Source of the DNA: Elusimicrobiota bacterium | GTDB lineage: Bacteria > Elusimicrobiota > Elusimicrobia > UBA1565 | DNA length: 64,000 bases | NCBI GenBank assembly: GCA_016196755.1 | Contig: JACPXC010000001.1 | Location: forward strand, 124,001 to 188,000 | Reading direction: 5' to 3' | Shown here: positions 47,800 to 56,736 of the stretch, piece after piece | How the letters are laid out: each line of letters starts with the position of its first letter | How positions within the stretch are numbered: position 1 is the stretch's first letter | Program-made: the position numbers and the translations under genes | The notes under the pieces: model-generated | What the model was told of the DNA's origin: nothing | Databases searched by the model: none | What the model saw: only the letters and a program-made list of their open reading frames with translations

Positions 47800-50307
47800 T
47801 CAGCAGCAACTCCCCTCCGGCGCGCAGCAGGCCTCTTCCGCCGCGGGGCCGGTCGGCTCGCCCGACACGAAGAAACTCCCCGCATAGGGCGGGTGGGAGA
47901 GCTTCGCGGCGGTGTCGGTGCAGACTTCGACCGGCTCGTAGCGCGGGAAGAGATGGCCCTCCTCGTCGATGACGGCCTTGTGCGGGCCCAGATAGAGCGC
48001 GGTCTGGCCCACGAAGCGGCAGCCCGCTTTCTTCTCGAACTTGAAGCCGCGCACGGTCAGCGAGAAGAACTTGTAGCCTTCGACTTCCTTCCAGAACGTC
48101 CGCTTCAGGACCGAGACCCCGTAGAAGCCGGCCCGTTCGAGGCCGCTCAGGAACTCCTCCTCGGAAAGCGAGCCCGAGATGCACTCGCCCCACAGGTCCT
48201 TGTGGGCCTGGAGGTTGAGGGGCACGGGGCGGTCCGCCACGATGTCGGCCACCACGAGGCGGCCGTGGTCTTTGAGGATACGCCAGATTTCCGCGAAGAC
48301 CTTGGGCTTGTCGGGGGAGAGGTTGACTACGCAGTTGGAGGTCACGAGGTCCACGCTCTTGTCCTCGGCCGGCACCGTCTCGAGGTAGCCCTCGCGGAAG
48401 TCGACCACGTCGTAGCCGAGTTTCGCGGCCACCTGGGGACGGCACTCGCGCGCGACCTTGAGCATCTCGGCCGTCATATCGACGCCGATGACCTTTCCTG
48501 TCGGGCCGACCTTCTTGGCGGCGATGAAGCAGTCGATTCCTGCGCCGGAGCCCAGGTCCAAGGTCGTCTCCCCGGGCCGCACGCCGGCCGAGGAGATGGG
48601 GGAGCCGCAGCCGTAGAAGCGGTCGAGCACGGCCTGCGGGATATGCCCCACCTCGTCGTCCGAGTACTTCACGGGGCAGCAGAGCTCCTTTTGGGGCTCG
48701 ACGGCGGCCTTGCCGTAGAACCCCTGGACGATGCGGTAGGGGCGCTCCACGTCGAAGGCGAGGACGCAGTTGGAGTGGGTGAGGCGCACTTCCGGGGTCT
48801 TGCCGTCCTCCCCCAGCCAGTCCGTGGCGTCGTCGGAGCAGGTGAAGGCGTCCTGTCCCATGGCATGGAGGACGACCGGGGGACGGAACCCCGAGCGGGC
48901 GTTGAAGGCCGCGCGTTTGCCCTCGGCGAGCGCGAACATCTCGTCTTTCATGAGCTCCACATAGAGCGGGTGGTAGGGGTCGTGGCCTACCAGCGAGCCG
49001 GTATGCCCGTTCGAACTGAAGAAATAGCTGTGCTCGACGTCGCCGCCCCCGGTGAGGAACCTGAAGGGGTCGTTTTCCGCGCCCCCGGCCAGCGTCGCTT
49101 CCCGGAACTTCCGGGCCACGGGGCTGTCGAGCCATAAGGCTTTGAGGGAAGGCGTGTCCACGTCGCCGAGCTTAAGCTCCGGCAGGCCGGCCGTGGCCGC
49201 CGACGGGTAGACCCCGCCGTCCCGGTACAGGCACAGGCTCTCCCAGCACTGGTTGCCGAGATCGTTCTTGACGCCCGGGCGCCCGTTGGCGCGGCGGCGC
49301 AGGGACTCGGCGTTGTCGAGGACGAGACCGAGCCTGCCGGCCCCGTCCCGGACGCGGCGGGCCAGCGCGAGGAGTTCGGCGTTGGTCGGAAACGGGTCGC
49401 CGCCGGAGGAGACGATGCGGCCGCGCTTGTGGGCCCACATGAGGTGGAGCGACTTGGCTCCCAGGCGGGCGCCCAGCTCCGGCAGGGCTTCCAGGTCCTT
49501 GAGGTTCTCGCGCGTGACGACGGCGGTCAAGGAGGTCTCGAACCCCGCTTCGGCCAAGGCCGTCAGGCCCGCCGAGGCCTTCTGGAAGACCCCCTTGCCG
49601 CGGATGGCGTCGTTGACCGCGGCGGTCGCCCCGTCGAGGCTGACCTGGAACTTGAGCCTCGCCAGGTCGAAGGCGGCGAGCTTGGCCAGGCGCTCCGCCG
49701 TCAGCAAAGTCGCGTTGGTCATGATGACCAGCTCGGAGGCCTTCGTTTCGGTGACGAAGCCGACGAGGTCGAAGAGGTCGGGCCGGACGAACGGCTCGCC
49801 GCCGGTGAAAAAGAATCGGCGCGCGCCGAGGGCGTGCGCCTGTTCGATGACGGCTTCGAGAAACGCCTTCTCGGGGCCCTTCTCGCCGTCCGGACCCGAA
49901 GAGACCAGGCAGTGGGTGCAGGAGATGTTGCAGGTTTGCAGGAGGTGGACCCAGAACTCGGAGAGGCGCCGGGGCTCGAGGTGGGCGGAGCGTCCGGCGT
50001 AGCGCCGGTGGGGGATCGGCGAGAAGGAGAGGAGGCCGGCGTGGAGCAGCCCTCTGCTCAGGGATTGAACGTCAAGCCAGGATTGGGAAGCGTCCGCGCC
50101 CGACGACTCCGCGTGCAGGCGGCGGACCTCGCCGAGCGTCCGCGCGCCGTCGACGAGGGAGTAAAGGCCGGCGCCGCGCGCGTCCAGGGCCGCCCAATTG
50201 GGCGCGTCGCCGTCCACGAACACGAAGAGCCCGCCGCGCTCAAAGCGCGCTGCGTCCGGCTTATGGAGGATGGACGAGTCCTTGAGTTCCGCCGTGGTCG
50301 CAATCAT
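47800..50307 (-). CDS. Radical SAM enzyme fused to an ArsM-like methyltransferase
   Basis: 835 residues, start ATG 50307 with AAGGAGAT upstream. Domains: PqqD-like peptide-binding-type N-terminus at about 12-75; radical SAM core at about 117-330 with 4Fe-4S Cys126, Cys130, Cys133 (CNISCTHC) and TGGEP; short SPASM-like segment with Cys354 and Cys359; a linker region of about 130 residues; then a Rossmann methyltransferase at about 540-755. The last part has ELCCPVKYSDDEV, YGCGSP, LDLGSGAG, SNCVVNLSPDK and WGECISGSL. These last two match the As(III)-binding Cys of ArsM (here Cys659 and Cys709, with Cys543/544 and Cys567). It ends in a Cys-rich tail CCAPEGSCC. Predicted cytoplasmic, acting on a thiophilic metalloid or on a thiol-bound substrate; the reaction is unknown. 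It overlaps the PiT transporter gene (ATGA). Confidence 0.87.
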   Translation of the reverse strand: MIATTAELKDSSILHKPDAARFERGGLFVFVDGDAPNWAALDARGAGLYSLVDGARTLGEVRRLHAESSGADASQSWLDVQSLSRGLLHAGLLSFSPIPHRRYAGRSAHLEPRRLSEFWVHLLQTCNISCTHCLVSSGPDGEKGPEKAFLEAVIEQAHALGARRFFFTGGEPFVRPDLFDLVGFVTETKASELVIMTNATLLTAERLAKLAAFDLARLKFQVSLDGATAAVNDAIRGKGVFQKASAGLTALAEAGFETSLTAVVTRENLKDLEALPELGARLGAKSLHLMWAHKRGRIVSSGGDPFPTNAELLALARRVRDGAGRLGLVLDNAESLRRRANGRPGVKNDLGNQCWESLCLYRDGGVYPSAATAGLPELKLGDVDTPSLKALWLDSPVARKFREATLAGGAENDPFRFLTGGGDVEHSYFFSSNGHTGSLVGHDPYHPLYVELMKDEMFALAEGKRAAFNARSGFRPPVVLHAMGQDAFTCSDDATDWLGEDGKTPEVRLTHSNCVLAFDVERPYRIVQGFYGKAAVEPQKELCCPVKYSDDEVGHIPQAVLDRFYGCGSPISSAGVRPGETTLDLGSGAGIDCFIAAKKVGPTGKVIGVDMTAEMLKVARECRPQVAAKLGYDVVDFREGYLETVPAEDKSVDLVTSNCVVNLSPDKPKVFAEIWRILKDHGRLVVADIVADRPVPLNLQAHKDLWGECISGSLSEEEFLSGLERAGFYGVSVLKRTFWKEVEGYKFFSLTVRGFKFEKKAGCRFVGQTALYLGPHKAVIDEEGHLFPRYEPVEVCTDTAAKLSHPPYAGSFFVSGEPTGPAAEEACCAPEGSCC

Positions 50308-51290
50308 GTCGATCTCCTTAAAATCCAATAACAGGCCACTCCCAATGCGCCGGCCGTCGGGATGGTGACGAGCCAAGCCAAGGCGATCTGCCCGACGGTC
50401 GCCAGATTCAGGCCGCCCTTGCCGCCGCGCAAGCCGATGCCGATGATAGCGGAACTTGAGACATGCGTGGTGGACACCGGAAACCCCTGGAGGGCCGTGC
50501 CCACCACGAGCGCCGTCGTGGCCAAGTTCGCCGCGAAGCCCTCCAGGTGGTCCATTTTCGTCACCTTGTGGGCCAGGGTCTCGGTGACCTTGAGCCCCAT
50601 CACGATGCCGCCGACGGCGTTGGCCGCCGCGAGGACCAAGAAGAACCAGCGCGGCGCCACCGTCACCGAGGGGTCCAGGACCGCGTAAAAGAAGAAGCCC
50701 AGCCCCGCGATCTTCGGGGTGTCATTTAGCCCGCGGGCGAAGCCGCTGGCCAGGGCGCTCGCCCAGTGGGCCCAATGGCAGTTGAGGCAGTACTGCTCCC
50801 GGCAGAGCCAATGGAGGAATCGGAAGGAGAGCCAGGCTCCGCCGAAGGCGACGAAGGGCGAGAGGAGGAGGGGGAGGGCCACCTTGCGGCCCACGCTCGA
50901 CCACAGCACCTGGTCGAACCCGAAGGCGTAGACCCCGGTCAGGACGGTGGCGCCGACGATGGCGTGGGTGGTCGAGACGGGCATGCCGAAGCGGGCCGCC
51001 AGCAGGACCCAGCCGACGGCGCCGCCGAGGATGGCGAGGGCGAAGGCCTGGTTGAGCTGGACCTGCGGCGAGAGCATCCCTTTGGTGAAAAGCAGGATCA
51101 TCTTCACCGCCCAGGCCGAGGCCAACACCCCGCCGGCGGCCACCGCCAGCGAGGTGACGAGCACGGCCTTTCGGTAATCGGACTCCCCGCTGCCGACCAA
51201 GGTGGCGATGGATTTCGAGATGTCGTTGGCGCCGTTGGCGAAGGCCAGCGCCGCGGCGGCGCCCATCCCTATGATGATCGTGGTTTCCAT
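50304..51290 (-). CDS. PiT-family inorganic phosphate transporter
   Basis: 328 residues with about ten membrane helices and the duplicated PiT signatures: GANDISKSIATLVGSG near the start, GMPVSTTHAIVGA, GLNDTPK, and GFPVSTTHVSSSAIIGIG. Transports phosphate (as metal phosphate) with protons or Na+; low-affinity PiT carriers also admit arsenate. It is cotranscribed with the radical SAM-methyltransferase fusion, whose ATG overlaps its stop. It is divergent from the TVP38/MerA-like genes. A GACAAT -10 ends 6 nt before the ATG. Confidence 0.93.
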   Translation of the reverse strand: METTIIIGMGAAAALAFANGANDISKSIATLVGSGESDYRKAVLVTSLAVAAGGVLASAWAVKMILLFTKGMLSPQVQLNQAFALAILGGAVGWVLLAARFGMPVSTTHAIVGATVLTGVYAFGFDQVLWSSVGRKVALPLLLSPFVAFGGAWLSFRFLHWLCREQYCLNCHWAHWASALASGFARGLNDTPKIAGLGFFFYAVLDPSVTVAPRWFFLVLAAANAVGGIVMGLKVTETLAHKVTKMDHLEGFAANLATTALVVGTALQGFPVSTTHVSSSAIIGIGLRGGKGGLNLATVGQIALAWLVTIPTAGALGVACYWILRRST

Positions 51291-51296
51291 CGGCCC

Positions 51297-51302
51297 ATTG
51301 TC
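51297..51302 (-). promoter_or_regulatory. -10 element of the PiT operon
   Basis: Minus-strand GACAAT, 6 nt before the ATG at 51290; a leaderless start is predicted. The -35 is weak. Confidence 0.4.
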
Positions 51303-51343
51303 CCAAATGTCGGTCCCTTTGGGCCGGGATTCGTTACATCTGC

Positions 51344-51349
51344 TAATAT
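51344..51349 (+). promoter_or_regulatory. -10 element of the TVP38/MerA-like unit
   Basis: TAATAT, 6 nt before the ATG at 51356 of a short reading frame. Confidence 0.4.
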
Positions 51350-51355
51350 CGGGCC

Positions 51356-51543
51356 ATGGCCACGACTACCATCCGCGGGGGAATCGACGATGCCGCGGCG
51401 GACGTCGCCCCGCTCGAGAAGCGGATTCTGGCCCGCTTGGCCGGCCTCTGAGATCCGGGTCCGTAACGATTCACGCCTTTCGCGGACTCAGGGGCATGGA
51501 GACGATCCTGCTGACGCTGTCGCTCAACGAGGGCAAGAGATGA
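51356..51543 (+). other. Short, probably frameshifted leader gene before TVP38
   Basis: From ATG 51356 the frame reads 31 codons (MATTTIRGGIDDAAADVAPL then EKRILARLAGL) to a stop at 51451. Another frame with METILLTLSLNEGKR ends at 51543 in an ATGA overlap with TVP38. The promoter spacing at one end and the coupling at the other suggest one gene of about 62 codons broken by an indel, or a sequencing error. Family unknown. Confidence 0.3.
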
Positions 51544-52151
51544 GGGAGCTATTGTCCTCCGCGTTGGTCTGGGTCGGCGCGTCCGGCGTCGTCGGCCAGG
51601 CGGCCTTCGTGGCGCTCTACGTCCTTGCCTGCGTGGCCTTCCTCCCGGGGTCGGTCCTCACGCTGGGGGCCGGGGCGATCTTCGGGCTTTGGCGGGGATT
51701 TTTCCTCGTCTCGCTGGCTTCGACGCTGGGCGCCTGCGCGGCCATGCTGGTCGGCCGGTTCCTCCTGCGCGATTGGGTCGCGCGCCGCCTCGCGGCCTTC
51801 CCGGCCTTCGAGGCGGTTCGGGGCGCGGTGGCGGCGGAGGGCTGGAAGGTCGTCGCGTTGACCCGGCTCTCGCCGGTCCTCCCTTTCTCCCTGCTGAACT
51901 ATGCCTACGGCCTGACCGACGTGGGCCTCAAGGAGTACGCGCTGGCCTCCTGGCTGGGGATGATGCCGGGGACGCTGCTGTTCGTCTATCTCGGGGCGGC
52001 GGCGGGCGAAGTGGCGCGCTCCGGCCGGCAGGGCCGGTCCCCCGCGGAATGGGCGTTTTTCGCCGCGGGGCTGGGCGCCACGGCCCTGGCGGCCTGGCTG
52101 GTCGGCAAGAAGGCCAAGGCGGCGTTGGCCGCCAGGGTGGAGGTCCGATGA
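51540..52151 (+). CDS. TVP38/TMEM64-family membrane protein
   Basis: 203 residues with about five hydrophobic segments and the SNARE-associated/VTT-domain core: FLPGSVLTLGAGAIFGLWRGF, GACAAMLVGRFLLRDWV, then ALTRLSPVLPFSLLNYAYGLT and MMPGTLLFVYLGAAAGE. The family includes DedA-like lipid scramblase relatives; a transport role with the partner reductase has been proposed but not shown. The gene order TVP38-pyridine nucleotide disulfide reductase, here with ATGA overlap, recurs in many bacteria. Confidence 0.9.
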   Translation: MRELLSSALVWVGASGVVGQAAFVALYVLACVAFLPGSVLTLGAGAIFGLWRGFFLVSLASTLGACAAMLVGRFLLRDWVARRLAAFPAFEAVRGAVAAEGWKVVALTRLSPVLPFSLLNYAYGLTDVGLKEYALASWLGMMPGTLLFVYLGAAAGEVARSGRQGRSPAEWAFFAAGLGATALAAWLVGKKAKAALAARVEVR

Positions 52152-53656
52152 GTCTCGTTTCCCCGATGGACGCGCACAATACCCGATTGCTGGCGAGCGT
52201 CCACCCTCCGGATTGGGCCAACCCGGAGCCCGCCGGGCGCTACAACCTCGTGGTCTTGGGGGCGGGCACCGCGGGGCTCGTCACGGCCATCGGAGCCGCC
52301 GGGCTGGGCGCCAAGGTGGCGCTCGTCGAGCGCCATCTGATGGGGGGAGACTGCCTGAACGTCGGCTGCGTCCCTTCGAAGGCCCTCATCCGGGCCTCGC
52401 GCGCGGCCGCGGCCGCGCGCCGCGCCGGCGACTTCGGGGTGCGGGTCTCAGGAGTCTCGGTGGACTTCGCGGCCGTGATGGAACGGCTCCGCCGCCTGCG
52501 GGCCGACATCGGCGCCAACGACTCCGCCAAACGGTTCAAGGACGCCGGGGTCGACGTGTTCCTGGGACCGGCGCGCTTCAGCGGCCCCGACACGGTCTCG
52601 GTCGAAGGGAAGACGCTGCGTTTTTCTAAGGCGGTCATCGCTACCGGCGCCCGGGCGGTAGAATTGCCCATCCCCGGCCTCAAAGAGGCGGGGTACCTGA
52701 CAAACGAGACGGTCTTCAACCTGACCGAGCTGCCGCGCAGGCTGGCCGTCATCGGGGCGGGCCCCATCGGCTGCGAGCTGGCCCAGGCTTTCCGGCGCCT
52801 GGGCTCCGCGGTGCACCTCCTCGAGGCGATGGGCCAGATCCTCATCCGCGAGGACCGGGACGCGGCCGTCATCGTCGAGAAGACCTTCGCGCGCGAAGGC
52901 ATCATGTTTTCCTGCAACCACGACGTCTCGCGCGTGGAGCGGCGCGGGAAGGAGAAGGTGCTCTTCACGAAATGCGACTGCCATCCCGACGGCCTGACGG
53001 TCGATGAGATCCTCGTGGGCGTCGGGCGCGCCCCGAACGTCGAAGGCCTCAATCTCGAAGGGGTCGGAGTCGAGTTCTCGAAGACCGGGGTCAAGGTGGA
53101 CGACTTCCTGCGTACGACCAACCCGCGCATCTTCGCCGCCGGGGACATCTGCCTGGGCCCCAAGTTCACCCACACGGCGGATTTTTCCGCGCGCATCGTC
53201 ATCCAGAACGCGCTCTTCTTCGGCCGCAAGCGCATGAGCGCCTTGACCATCCCCTGGTGCACCTACACCGACCCGGAAATCGCCCATGTCGGCCTTTACG
53301 AGAAGGACGCCAAGGACCGAGGGCTCCGGGTGCGGACCTTCGTGCAGGAGCTCAAAGACGTGGACCGGGCGGTCCTGGACGGGGAGGCGGAAGGCTTCGC
53401 CAAGATTCTCGTCGAGGTTGGGACGGACCGCATCCTCGGGGCGACCATAGTGGCCGCCCATGCCGGGGACATGATCAGCGAGGTCTCGGTGGCGATCAAC
53501 AACGGGGTCGGGCTCGCCGGCATCGGCGCCACCATCCATCCCTACCCGACCCAGGCCGAGGCTCTGCGGCGTTTGGGGGACGCCTACAACCGCACGCGCC
53601 TGACCCCGCTCATTCGAAATTTCTTAGGCGCCTGGCTATCCTGGACTCGCGGCTGA
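52148..53656 (+). CDS. MerA/lipoamide dehydrogenase-like flavoprotein disulfide reductase
   Basis: 502 residues. FAD site VLGAGTAGLVTAIGAAGLG, redox-active Cys69 and Cys74 in GGDCLNVGCVPSKA, NAD(P) site VIGAGPIGCELAQAF, second FAD site NPRIFAAGDICLGPKFTH, and C-terminal HPYPTQAEA. It lacks the N-terminal HMA domain and the C-terminal Cys pair of true mercuric reductase, so reduction of Hg(II) is doubtful. An HMA domain is nevertheless encoded separately 5 kb away. It is coupled to TVP38 (ATGA). Substrate unknown. Confidence 0.9.
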   Translation: MSLVSPMDAHNTRLLASVHPPDWANPEPAGRYNLVVLGAGTAGLVTAIGAAGLGAKVALVERHLMGGDCLNVGCVPSKALIRASRAAAAARRAGDFGVRVSGVSVDFAAVMERLRRLRADIGANDSAKRFKDAGVDVFLGPARFSGPDTVSVEGKTLRFSKAVIATGARAVELPIPGLKEAGYLTNETVFNLTELPRRLAVIGAGPIGCELAQAFRRLGSAVHLLEAMGQILIREDRDAAVIVEKTFAREGIMFSCNHDVSRVERRGKEKVLFTKCDCHPDGLTVDEILVGVGRAPNVEGLNLEGVGVEFSKTGVKVDDFLRTTNPRIFAAGDICLGPKFTHTADFSARIVIQNALFFGRKRMSALTIPWCTYTDPEIAHVGLYEKDAKDRGLRVRTFVQELKDVDRAVLDGEAEGFAKILVEVGTDRILGATIVAAHAGDMISEVSVAINNGVGLAGIGATIHPYPTQAEALRRLGDAYNRTRLTPLIRNFLGAWLSWTRG

Positions 53657-53662
53657 CCGGCC

Positions 53663-55762
53663 TCATTTCAGCTGCCATTCGAGGAACGAGAACACGTCGG
53701 CCCACTCCGCGGCTTTCAAGCTGGCGGGCTTGCCGGCCCCGTGCCCGGCCTTGCCCTCGACGCGCAGCAGGACCGGCCGTCCTGAGGTGGTCGCGGCCTG
53801 CAGGGCGGCCGCCATCTTGCGGGCGTGGAACGGGTCGACCCGGGTGTCCGAGGCCCCGGTCGTGATGAGCACGCCGGGATACGCCGCCGGCGCGGCGCGG
53901 TGATAGGGGGAATAGGCCTTGAGCCAGGCGAAGTCCTCGGGCTTCTCGGGGTCGCCGTACTCCGGGATCCACAGCCGCCCGATCAGCGAGCGCGGATAGC
54001 GCAGCATGTCGGCCAGCGGGACCTGGGCCACCGCGCCGCCGAACTTCTCGGGCGCCTGCGTGATGGCGGCCAGGACCAGGAGCCCGCCGTTGGAGCCGCC
54101 CATCGCGGCCAGCTGGCCGGGCCTTGCCACGCCTTCGCTCGTCAGCGTCTCGGCGCAGGCCAGGAAGTCGTCGAACACGTTCTGCTTCTCGCCGAGCATG
54201 CCGGCGTGGTGCCAGTCGGCGCCGAACTCCGAGCCGCCGCGCAGGGTGGCCTGGGCCCAGACCCCGCCGCGCTCGAGCCAGGCGAAGACCTCGGGGCGGA
54301 AAACCGGCGGCACCGGGACGTTGAAGCCTCCGTAGCCGGTGAGTATGGTCGGGCGCGGGCCCTTGAGCCCGACCTTGCGGACGATGACGAGCGGGACCTG
54401 GGTGCCGTCCGAGGAGGGGCAGCGCCCCAGGCTGACCGCGAAGCGGTCCGGGGCTATCGGGGAGGGCAGAGCGTCGGCCGGCGTCGCGGCGCCGGTGGCC
54501 GGGTCCAGCACGAGGACCATCGGCGGGTTGAGAGGGGACTCGTAGCGCAGGGTGGCGCGCGCCGCGCCGGGCTCCGCCGAGAGGCCGGCGACCGAGCCGA
54601 GTCCGGGCAGGGGCGCCTCGCGGAGGTCGGAGCCGTCGAGAGCCGCCGTCTTGAGAAGCGACGCCGGCCCGGCGCGCTCGAGGAGGACCAGGCGCTCGCG
54701 GGTGAGCGCGAAGGACTCGAGGATGCGCCGGGACTCGCCGACGAGCTCCTTCCAGCCGGCGCGCGCGGGCGCGGCGGCCGGGGCGCTCATGAGGCGCCCG
54801 TGCGGGGCGCCCTCGTCGGTCAACACGTAGAGCGTGCCGCGGTCGATGAGGCCCTCGTAGAGCGACTCCTTGCCGACGACGGCATCGGACCAGCGGCCGG
54901 TCCGGCGGTCGAGCACGCGCAGCTCGGACTTGGACCAGCCCTCGGCGGTGGTGAGCAGCAGCCAGCGGCCGTCCTCGGAGAGCGAGACGTGCGACCACTC
55001 TTCCTTCGGACGGCCCTTGCCCCAGACCGGCACGTCCTTGGCGGGGTCGTCGCCGAGCTTGTGAAGAAAGACGCGGCGGTGGTAGCGCTCTTCGCCGGCC
55101 GGTACCGTGTCCGGCGCGGGGTAGCGCGTGTAATAAAGGGCCGAGGCGTCCGGCAGCCAGGCGACGCTGGCGTGGCGCGCGCGATCGATCGTATCGGGGA
55201 GGTCGGTCCCGTCGGAGACCCGGCGCAGGCGCAGGACGGAGTCCTCGCTGCCGCCGATGGAGACCCCATAGGCCACGAGCGCGCCGTCGGGCGAGGGCGA
55301 CCACCAGTCGAGCGAGGCGGCGCCCTCCTTGGAAACGGCGTTGGGGTCGACTACGGGCTTGATGGACCCGTCGGGCCCGCGGACGACCAGGACGGCCTGC
55401 TCCTGGCCGGCCAGCCGCTTGGTGTAGAAGAGGAGTCCTTTGCGCTCGACGGCGGCGCCCAGCGCGCCTACCTCGAGCAGGCGCTCGACGCGCTCGGCGT
55501 ACTTGGCCCGCCACGGGAGGGCGGCGAGCGCCGCGCGGGTCCGCGAGTCTTGGGCACCGGCCCACTTCGTGACCTCGCCGGCCGCGCCGTCCTCGAGCCA
55601 GCGGTAGGGGTCGGAGACGGCCGCGCCGTGCAGGGTCTCGACTAGCGGGACCTGGCGCGCGGACGGCGCCGCGGGGGCTCCCGCCGGGAACCCGGTGGGC
55701 GGCAGGCCGGCGCAGCCGGCGGCGAGGATGGCGGCTAGCGGGAGGAGGAATCGCGTTTTCAT
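53663..55762 (-). CDS. Prolyl oligopeptidase-family (S9A) lipoprotein
   Basis: 699 residues with a lipoprotein signal (lipobox LAAGC at residues 14-18). The N-terminal part is a seven-bladed beta-propeller ([14 protein letters not shown]-type opening near [35 protein letters not shown]). The C-terminal hydrolase domain holds the triad: Ser in GGSNGGLL, Asp in [18 protein letters not shown], His in [10 protein letters not shown]. Cleaves short peptides after proline. Extracytoplasmic, membrane-anchored. It is divergent from murB. Confidence 0.95.
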   Translation of the reverse strand: MKTRFLLPLAAILAAGCAGLPPTGFPAGAPAAPSARQVPLVETLHGAAVSDPYRWLEDGAAGEVTKWAGAQDSRTRAALAALPWRAKYAERVERLLEVGALGAAVERKGLLFYTKRLAGQEQAVLVVRGPDGSIKPVVDPNAVSKEGAASLDWWSPSPDGALVAYGVSIGGSEDSVLRLRRVSDGTDLPDTIDRARHASVAWLPDASALYYTRYPAPDTVPAGEERYHRRVFLHKLGDDPAKDVPVWGKGRPKEEWSHVSLSEDGRWLLLTTAEGWSKSELRVLDRRTGRWSDAVVGKESLYEGLIDRGTLYVLTDEGAPHGRLMSAPAAAPARAGWKELVGESRRILESFALTRERLVLLERAGPASLLKTAALDGSDLREAPLPGLGSVAGLSAEPGAARATLRYESPLNPPMVLVLDPATGAATPADALPSPIAPDRFAVSLGRCPSSDGTQVPLVIVRKVGLKGPRPTILTGYGGFNVPVPPVFRPEVFAWLERGGVWAQATLRGGSEFGADWHHAGMLGEKQNVFDDFLACAETLTSEGVARPGQLAAMGGSNGGLLVLAAITQAPEKFGGAVAQVPLADMLRYPRSLIGRLWIPEYGDPEKPEDFAWLKAYSPYHRAAPAAYPGVLITTGASDTRVDPFHARKMAAALQAATTSGRPVLLRVEGKAGHGAGKPASLKAAEWADVFSFLEWQLK

Positions 55763-55773
55763 CGTCGAGCGCG

Positions 55774-55779
55774 ACTATA
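55774..55779 (-). promoter_or_regulatory. -10 element of the S9 peptidase gene
   Basis: Minus-strand TATAGT, 11 nt before the ATG at 55762, in the short divergent gap with murB. Confidence 0.45.
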
Positions 55780-55799
55780 CAATATCCTCGGCGGCGCGA

Positions 55800-55805
55800 T
55801 ATAAT
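55800..55805 (+). promoter_or_regulatory. -10 element of the murB-fts operon
   Basis: Consensus TATAAT, 7 nt before the murB ATG at 55813; a leaderless start is predicted for the cell-division operon. Confidence 0.6.
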
Positions 55806-55812
55806 CAGCACG

Positions 55813-56736
55813 ATGCCGAGCGCCTCCTGGCGTGCCCGTCTCAAGCGCCTCCTCCCCGACGTCCTCCTCGATGAGCCGATGTCGCGCCACACCACCTTCC
55901 GCATCGGCGGCCCGGCCGATGCGTTCGTCACGGCCAAGCGCGCCGGAGACCTCTCGGAACTCTACGGCTTCGCGCGCGCCGAGGACCTGCCGGTCACCCC
56001 GGTCGGCTGGGGCTCGAACCTGCTGGTACTCGACGGCGGCGTGCGCGGCATCGTGCTGGCCCTCGGCGGCCCGTACGCGCGCCTGCGCTTTTCCGAGGGC
56101 GGCCTGGTCTGGGCCGGGGCGGCGGTCCGCCTGCCGCGCATGATCGTCGCCTGCGCCGAGAAGGGACTGGGCGGCGCGGAGCCGCTGGTGGGCGTGCCCG
56201 GGACGGTGGGCGGGGCCCTGGTGATGAACGCCGGCACCCGCGAGCTCGAGATCGGCGACGTCACGGAGTCGGTCGATGTCTTCGACCCGGAGTCGCTCGA
56301 GACGCGGCGCCTGGGCGGCGCCGAGGTGCGTTTCGCCTACCGCTCCAGCAGCCTCGCGGGCTCGCTGGTCCTCGGCGGGACTCTTTCGTTGAAGGCCGGT
56401 GAGCCAGGTGATATAATGGAGCGCGTCAGGCGGTTCCAGCGGCAGCGTCTCCAGACCCAGCCTGTCCACACCTTCAACGTGGGCTCCACTTTTAAAAACC
56501 CCTCCGGCCGTTTCGTGGCGAAGCTCATTGAGGAGGCGGGGCTCAAGGGGCGCGTCCACGGCGGGGCGCGGATCTCCCCGATGCACGCGAATTTTATCGA
56601 GAATTTCAGCGCCGCCGCGGCGGCCGACGTGCTGGCGCTCGTGGAACTGGCCCGCTCCGAGGTCCGTCGGCGGGAAGGGCTCGAGCTCGAGCTCGAGATG
56701 AAGATCATCGGTGAAGCGGCACCGCGTCCGGCTTAG
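55813..56736 (+). CDS. murB: UDP-N-acetylenolpyruvoylglucosamine reductase
   Basis: 307 residues. FAD enzyme of peptidoglycan precursor synthesis. TTFRIGGPADAFV, GWGSNLLVLDGGVRGIVL, GVPGTVGGALVMNAGTRE, RFAYRSSSLAGS, HTFNVGSTFKNPSG with the active-site Ser, and GGARISPMHANFIEN with the C-terminal signature. It lacks the MurB type I insert. It overlaps ftsQ by 26 nt, so peptidoglycan synthesis is tied to division genes, the classical dcw arrangement. Confidence 0.97.
   Translation: MPSASWRARLKRLLPDVLLDEPMSRHTTFRIGGPADAFVTAKRAGDLSELYGFARAEDLPVTPVGWGSNLLVLDGGVRGIVLALGGPYARLRFSEGGLVWAGAAVRLPRMIVACAEKGLGGAEPLVGVPGTVGGALVMNAGTRELEIGDVTESVDVFDPESLETRRLGGAEVRFAYRSSSLAGSLVLGGTLSLKAGEPGDIMERVRRFQRQRLQTQPVHTFNVGSTFKNPSGRFVAKLIEEAGLKGRVHGGARISPMHANFIENFSAAAAADVLALVELARSEVRRREGLELELEMKIIGEAAPRPA

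Noticed and set aside
52148-53656. Calling the flavoprotein mercuric reductase MerA
   Set aside because: The N-terminal HMA domain and the C-terminal Cys pair needed for Hg(II) delivery are missing, and there is no merR/merT nearby.
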